From: Mageeibacillus sp. UBA5734
Lineage (GTDB): Bacteria > Bacillota > Clostridia > Saccharofermentanales > UBA5734
Length of the DNA stretch: 9,314 bases
Direction of reading: 5' to 3'
Assembly (NCBI GenBank): GCA_002419365.1
Contig: DIGA01000030.1
Span: forward strand, 1 to 9,314
The notes under the pieces are model-generated. The model saw only the letters and a program-made list of their open reading frames with translations, was not told the origin of the DNA and did not search any database. Made by a program: the position numbers and the translations under genes. Position 1 is the first letter of the stretch. The number at the start of each line of letters is the position of its first letter. Shown here in pieces: positions 5,769 through 9,314 of this stretch.

Positions 5769-6647
5769 ATGACTTTCCTAACCTATTTCCTCAATGGCCT
5801 GCAGGCCGGATCGATCTATGCCCTGATCGCCCTGGGCTACACCATGGTCTATGGGATCGTCAAACTGATCAACTTCGCCCATGGCGATGTCATGATGGTC
5901 GGCGCCTATGTCGCCCTGTTCTCTCTGACCAAGTTCAATCTGCCGCTCTGGGCGACTGTCCTCGTGACCATGCTCTTCACCGCTGTACTCGGTGTCGTGA
6001 TTGAGCGTTTCGCCTATAAGCCTCTCCGAAAATCAGCCCGCATTTCCGCCCTGATCACCGCCATCGGTGTCAGCCTGCTGCTGCAAAACCTGGTCATGCT
6101 GATTTTCTCACCCAACCCGATCCCATTCCCCGACCCGCTCAAGGCCGCTCCCGTATTTGAAATCGGCGGCCTCAAAGTCTCGACCCTGACAGTCGGCACA
6201 ATCGTCGCGGCCTTCATCCTGATGGCCATCCTGACCCTTTTCATCACCAAAACCCGCATGGGCAAGGCGATGCGTGCGGTTTCGGAAGACACCGGTGCCG
6301 CCATCCTGATGGGTATCAATGTGAATACAACGATCTCGGTGACCTTTGCCATCGGCTCTGCCCTGGCCTCCTTCGCCGCGATCCTCTATGTTTTGGCCTA
6401 TCCCCAGATCCAGCCCTACATGGGCTCGATGCCCGGCCTCAAGGCCTTCGTCGCCGCTGTCTTGGGCGGCATCGGCATCATCCCCGGCGCCATGGTCGGC
6501 GGCATGGTGCTCGGCATCGCCGAGAGCCTGACCAAAGGCTATATCAGCTCCCAGTTCTCGGACGCCGTCGTCTTTGGCATCCTGATCCTGGTCCTGCTCT
6601 TCAAGCCCAGCGGCCTGTTCGGTCGTAATATCCGTGAGAAAGTCTGA
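5769..6647 (+). CDS. livH: branched-chain amino acid ABC transporter permease LivH
   Basis: 292 residues, the usual LivH size, with about eight hydrophobic membrane segments by eye. The N-terminus is a family signature: NGLQAGSIYALIALGYTMVYG (9-29), then VKLINFAHGD (31-40), which starts the conserved permease core. Later come GKAMRAVSEDTGAAILMGI, the cytoplasmic loop expected to dock on the ATPases, and LGGIGIIPGAMVGG. It ends with KPSGLFGR, shared in form with LivM. With LivM it forms the inner-membrane pore. GAGGAG (5751-5756) is the ribosome binding site, with a rather long 12-base spacer to the ATG. The gene starts 104 bases after livJ, downstream of the hairpin, and its TGA overlaps the livM ribosome binding site. 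Confidence 0.94.
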   Translation: MTFLTYFLNGLQAGSIYALIALGYTMVYGIVKLINFAHGDVMMVGAYVALFSLTKFNLPLWATVLVTMLFTAVLGVVIERFAYKPLRKSARISALITAIGVSLLLQNLVMLIFSPNPIPFPDPLKAAPVFEIGGLKVSTLTVGTIVAAFILMAILTLFITKTRMGKAMRAVSEDTGAAILMGINVNTTISVTFAIGSALASFAAILYVLAYPQIQPYMGSMPGLKAFVAAVLGGIGIIPGAMVGGMVLGIAESLTKGYISSQFSDAVVFGILILVLLFKPSGLFGRNIREKV

Positions 6648-6651
6648 GGTG
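6646..6651 (+). promoter_or_regulatory. livM ribosome binding site overlapping the livH stop
   Basis: GAGGTG, matching the anti-Shine-Dalgarno complement, includes the last two bases of the livH TGA and lies 6 bases before the ATG at 6658. This favours that ATG over the in-frame GTG at 6634, which lies inside livH. It also suggests translational coupling. Confidence 0.7.
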
Positions 6652-6657
6652 GGCCGC

Positions 6658-7659
6658 ATGAAACTCTCCAAGATCCAGCGTTCCTACCTCTACAACGCCC
6701 TCGCAGTCGTCGGCGTCTTCATCTTGCTCTATGCCCTGCAGCTGACTGGCCTGATCGGCCGCTATTACCAGGGCATCCTGCTGACCCTTCTGATCAACAT
6801 CGTCCTCACCGTCAGCCTCAACCTGGCCACCGGATTCCTGGGCCAGCTGACCCTCGGCCATGCTGGTTTCGTCTCGGTCGGTGCCTATACCGCCGCGCTG
6901 ATATCGCTCCGCAGCGGCCTGCCGGAAGCGGTTGCCTTCCCGATCGCCCTGGTCAGTGGTGGTGTCGTCGCCGCTGTCTTCGGCATCATGATCGGCATCC
7001 CCGCCCTGCGCCTCAGAGGCGACTACCTGGCTATCATCACGCTCGGTTTCGGCGAAATCATCCGCGTCGTCATCCTGAACCTCAAATTCACCGGCGGAGC
7101 CAGTGGTCTCAACGGCATCCCGATCATGACCAATTTCCCCTACGCCTACTCGATCGCCGTCCTGACGATCACGGTGATGTTCCTCCTGATCCGTTCGCGC
7201 CACGGCCGGGCGATCATCTCGATCCGCGAAGACGAAATCGCCGCCGAATCATCTGGCATCAACACCACCTACTACAAGCTCCTGGCCTTCACGATCGCTG
7301 CCTTCTTCGCCGGTGTTGCCGGCGGCCTGCAGGCCCACATGCTCTTCGTTATCGACGCCAACAAGTTCGGCTTCATCTATTCGGTCGACATCATGGTCAT
7401 GGTCGTTCTCGGTGGCATGGGCTCGATCACCGGCTCCATCCTGGCTGCCACCATCCTGACCATTCTCCCTGAGTTGCTGCGCGACCTGGCCCAGTACCGC
7501 ATGCTGATCTATGCCATCCTGCTGATTGTGCTCATGCTCTACCGCCCGTCCGGTCTCTTGGGCCGCCATGAGCTGTCGCAGAAGATCCTCGGCCAGTGGG
7601 CGGGACGCCTGAGAGGCAAGAAACACACACCCTCGGCCCCGGACAGCCCCGAAGCCTGA
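6658..7659 (+). CDS. livM: branched-chain amino acid ABC transporter permease LivM
   Basis: 333 residues from the ATG at 6658. The second permease subunit, which pairs with LivH in the membrane; about nine or ten hydrophobic segments are visible. Family motifs are GFLGQLTLGHAGF (59-71), GDYLAIITLGFGEIIR (121-136) and TGGASGLNGIP (145-155). The cytoplasmic coupling loop includes SRHGRAIISIREDEIAAESSGI, and the core ends with RPSGLLGRHE. The last ~25 residues form a basic, Pro-rich cytoplasmic tail (GRLRGKKHTPSAPDSPEA). An alternative GTG start at 6634 would overlap livH by 14 bases and add eight polar residues. The ribosome binding site at 6646-6651 argues against it. livG follows after 25 bases. 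Confidence 0.93.
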   Translation: MKLSKIQRSYLYNALAVVGVFILLYALQLTGLIGRYYQGILLTLLINIVLTVSLNLATGFLGQLTLGHAGFVSVGAYTAALISLRSGLPEAVAFPIALVSGGVVAAVFGIMIGIPALRLRGDYLAIITLGFGEIIRVVILNLKFTGGASGLNGIPIMTNFPYAYSIAVLTITVMFLLIRSRHGRAIISIREDEIAAESSGINTTYYKLLAFTIAAFFAGVAGGLQAHMLFVIDANKFGFIYSVDIMVMVVLGGMGSITGSILAATILTILPELLRDLAQYRMLIYAILLIVLMLYRPSGLLGRHELSQKILGQWAGRLRGKKHTPSAPDSPEA

Positions 7660-7684
7660 TATTAGTAGACGAAGGAGTTCCCCC

Positions 7685-8446
7685 ATGGCCTTGCTCAAAG
7701 TCGATAACCTTGGCATCACCTTCGGTGGCCTGCGAGCCCTCGATGATGTCCGGATCGAGATACACCCCAATGAAATCATCGGCCTGATCGGCCCCAACGG
7801 CGCCGGCAAGACGACTGTCTTTAACTTGCTGACCTCCGTCTATGCCCCCTCTGCCGGGTCGATCGAGCTCGAAGGCATCAGCATTGTCGGCAAGAAGTCG
7901 TTCGAGATCATCAAGCACGGCATCGCCCGCACCTTCCAGAACATCCGCCTGTTCAAGGATATCTCAGTCATCGACAATATCCGGATCGGCTACCACAATA
8001 ACGCCAACTACTCGATCCTGGCTGGAATTCTGCGCCTGCCCTCCTTCTGGAGTGAAGAAAAGCGCATGACCGAAGCGGCGATGCAACTGTTAAAGATGTT
8101 CAACATGGAGCATCTGGCCGAGCACCGCGCTGGCAGCCTGCCCTATGGCCAGCAACGAAAGCTCGAGATCTGCCGCGCCCTCGCCACCCAGCCCAAGCTG
8201 CTTCTTTTAGATGAACCCGCTGCCGGTATGAACCCGACCGAGACGCGTGAGCTGATGGAGACCATCCGTTTCATCCGCGACCATTTCCAGATCTCGGTCC
8301 TCCTGATTGAACACGACATGAGCCTGGTCATGGGTCTGTGTGAGCGCCTGATTGTACTCGACTACGGCGTGATCATCGCCACTGGCACCCCGGAAGAAAT
8401 CAAGAAAAACCCGAAAGTCATCGGGGCCTATCTCGGAGGCGAATAA
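7685..8446 (+). CDS. livG: branched-chain amino acid ABC transporter ATP-binding protein LivG
   Basis: 253 residues, typical of LivG. One of the two cytoplasmic ATPases that power the LivHM channel. In order: Walker A GPNGAGKTT (36-44), Q-loop in ARTFQNIRLF (Q85), the LivG-type ABC signature SLPYGQQRKLEICRAL (151-166) in place of the common LSGGQ, Walker B LLLLDEP (172-178) with catalytic E177, and the switch histidine H210 in LLIEHDMSLVM. All catalytic elements are intact. GGAG lies 7 bases before the ATG. livF starts three bases after the livG stop. Confidence 0.95.
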   Translation: MALLKVDNLGITFGGLRALDDVRIEIHPNEIIGLIGPNGAGKTTVFNLLTSVYAPSAGSIELEGISIVGKKSFEIIKHGIARTFQNIRLFKDISVIDNIRIGYHNNANYSILAGILRLPSFWSEEKRMTEAAMQLLKMFNMEHLAEHRAGSLPYGQQRKLEICRALATQPKLLLLDEPAAGMNPTETRELMETIRFIRDHFQISVLLIEHDMSLVMGLCERLIVLDYGVIIATGTPEEIKKNPKVIGAYLGGE

Positions 8447-8449
8447 CGC

Positions 8450-9154
8450 ATGCTGACTGTCAATAACCTCAACGTCTTCTACGATGCCATCCACGCCATC
8501 CATGACGTCTCTTTCCATGTCGATGAAGGTGAAATCGTCACCCTGATCGGCGCCAATGGCGCCGGCAAGACAACGATCATGCAAACCGTCTCTGGTCTGC
8601 TCAAGGCCAAATCCGGTGAAATCGCCTTCTTCGGCCAGGACTTGCGTGCGATCGAACCACACCGCATCGTCGAACTCGGCCTGGCCCAGGTGCCGGAACG
8701 CCGCCGCGTCTTCACCCAGCTTTCGGTCCAGGAAAACCTCGAAATGGGCGCCTTCACCCGCAAGGACAAAAACAACCTGGCCAATGACTACGAAGCCATT
8801 TTCCAGCGCTTCCCGCGCCTCTACGAGCGCCGCAAGCAGCTCGCCGGTACCCTCTCCGGCGGTGAGCAGCAAATGCTGGCGATCGGACGCGCCCTGATGT
8901 CCAAGCCCAAGCTCCTCCTGATGGACGAGCCCTCGATGGGTCTCTCCCCCATCCTGGTCCAGGAGATCTTCAAGATCATCCGCGACGTCCGCGACAGCGG
9001 CACCACCGTCCTGCTCGTCGAACAGAACGCCCAGGAAGCGCTGAAGATTGCGGACAGGGCATACGTGCTTGAGACCGGCACCGTGGCGGCGCAAGGCGCA
9101 GCAGCCGAGCTGCTGGGGAACGATGAGGTCAGACGGGCGTATCTGGGGATATGA
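8450..9154 (+). CDS. livF: branched-chain amino acid ABC transporter ATP-binding protein LivF
   Basis: 234 residues, full length. Partner ATPase to LivG. Motifs: Walker A GANGAGKTT (34-42), Q-loop Q80 in AQVPERRRVF (79-88), signature LSGGEQQM (135-142), Walker B LLLMDEP (155-161) with E160, and VEQN (190-193), where the switch histidine is Gln, as is normal for LivF. GGAGG (8435-8439), inside the end of livG, lies 10 bases before the ATG. The protein is conserved to the end (ADRAYVLETG, then YLGI), but codon use changes abruptly from residue 197. Before it, 13 of 15 Ala codons are GCC, 13 of 14 Val are GTC and all Arg are CGC or CGT. After it, Ala is mostly GCG or GCA, Val mostly GTG, and Arg is AGG, AGA or CGG. 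Confidence 0.95.
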   Translation: MLTVNNLNVFYDAIHAIHDVSFHVDEGEIVTLIGANGAGKTTIMQTVSGLLKAKSGEIAFFGQDLRAIEPHRIVELGLAQVPERRRVFTQLSVQENLEMGAFTRKDKNNLANDYEAIFQRFPRLYERRKQLAGTLSGGEQQMLAIGRALMSKPKLLLMDEPSMGLSPILVQEIFKIIRDVRDSGTTVLLVEQNAQEALKIADRAYVLETGTVAAQGAAAELLGNDEVRRAYLGI

Positions 9155-9188
9155 GTAGTCAAATAAACAGGAATGTTGTATAGTTAGG

Positions 9189-9220
9189 AAAGCGGTGAAG
9201 CATCTACTTCATCGCTTTTT
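9189..9220 (+). terminator. intrinsic terminator of the liv operon
   Basis: AAAGCGGTGAAG (9189-9200) pairs with CTTCATCGCTTT (9207-9218), 12 pairs including one G-T, around the loop CATCTA. It runs into TTTTT (9216-9220). The position, 35 bases after the livF stop, and the T-tract fit a Rho-independent terminator. Confidence 0.8.
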
Positions 9221-9243
9221 AAAATACATTTTCAGGAATACAT

Positions 9244-9314
9244 ATGAATTTTAGACATCTCTTTAGAATGGTTATATCTCTTCTGGCGATACTAGTACAG
9301 CGTTCTTTTAATAC
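9244..9314 (+). CDS. start of an unidentified AT-rich gene, partial
   Basis: ATG at 9244 is preceded by AGGAA (9234-9238) with a 5-base spacer and stays open to the window edge (23 codons). The peptide starts MNFRHLFRMVISLLAILVQRS: basic residues followed by a hydrophobic stretch, as in a signal anchor or first membrane segment. It follows the liv terminator and is AT-rich, unlike the liv genes. The frame is too short to identify and could be fortuitous. Confidence 0.4.
   Translation, partial: MNFRHLFRMVISLLAILVQRSFN

Noticed and set aside
6634..6657. GTG start adding eight residues to LivM
   Set aside because: It lies inside livH without a good ribosome binding site, whereas the ATG at 6658 has GAGGTG six bases upstream.
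8207..9094. Open frame of 295 codons on the minus strand across livG/livF
   Set aside because: Same cause: antisense to two well-conserved ATPase genes, with no motif of its own.

Overview
This window looks like a piece of bacterial chromosome, most likely from a moderately GC-rich anaerobic member of the Bacillota (Clostridia-like). That placement is an inference. It rests on strong AAAGGAG-type ribosome binding sites, a lipoprotein rather than a free periplasmic solute-binding protein, the compact ruvC-ruvA-ruvB-queH order, and QueH, the oxygen-independent type of epoxyqueuosine reductase common in anaerobes. No rRNA or other lineage marker is present, so the genus cannot be read.

Left part (1-3152): the 3' end of a rightward YhcH/YjgK/YiaL-family gene converges on a tight leftward operon, ruvC > ruvA > ruvB > queH. 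The gene junctions are a 1-base TAATG overlap (ruvC/ruvA), a gap of about 38 bases (ruvA/ruvB) and a 4-base ATGA overlap (ruvB/queH). RuvA and RuvB form the Holliday-junction branch-migration motor and RuvC is the resolvase. QueH performs the last step of queuosine synthesis in tRNA. It shares the operon but not the pathway.

Middle (3218-4527): a leftward, visibly AT-rich gene of 315 codons resembles the DUF6625 family of predicted polysaccharide-cluster glycosyltransferases. It stands alone, without other surface-polysaccharide genes. Behind it lies a 362-base AT-rich divergent intergenic region. This holds candidate promoters for both directions, a palindrome, and three copies of the 7-mer TGCAAGC, two of them forming an inverted repeat in the leader of the next operon.

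Right part (4528-9154): a complete five-gene rightward ABC uptake operon of the branched-chain (hydrophobic) amino acid type, in the order livJ-livH-livM-livG-livF. The lipoprotein captures substrate outside the cell, LivH and LivM form the membrane channel, and LivG and LivF are the two ATPases. A strong hairpin sits between the binding-protein gene and the permease genes and probably sets higher expression of the binding protein. A second hairpin with a T-tract ends the operon. Codon use is extremely biased to NNC, except in the last ~38 codons of livF, where it changes abruptly. An AT-rich partial reading frame with a hydrophobic N-terminus begins near the right edge.

I looked for an undescribed system and did not find a convincing one. 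The gene content is largely housekeeping plus a standard transporter. The items most worth a second look are the codon-use break inside livF, the orphan AT-rich glycosyltransferase-like gene, and the repeat and palindrome structure of the divergent intergenic region.
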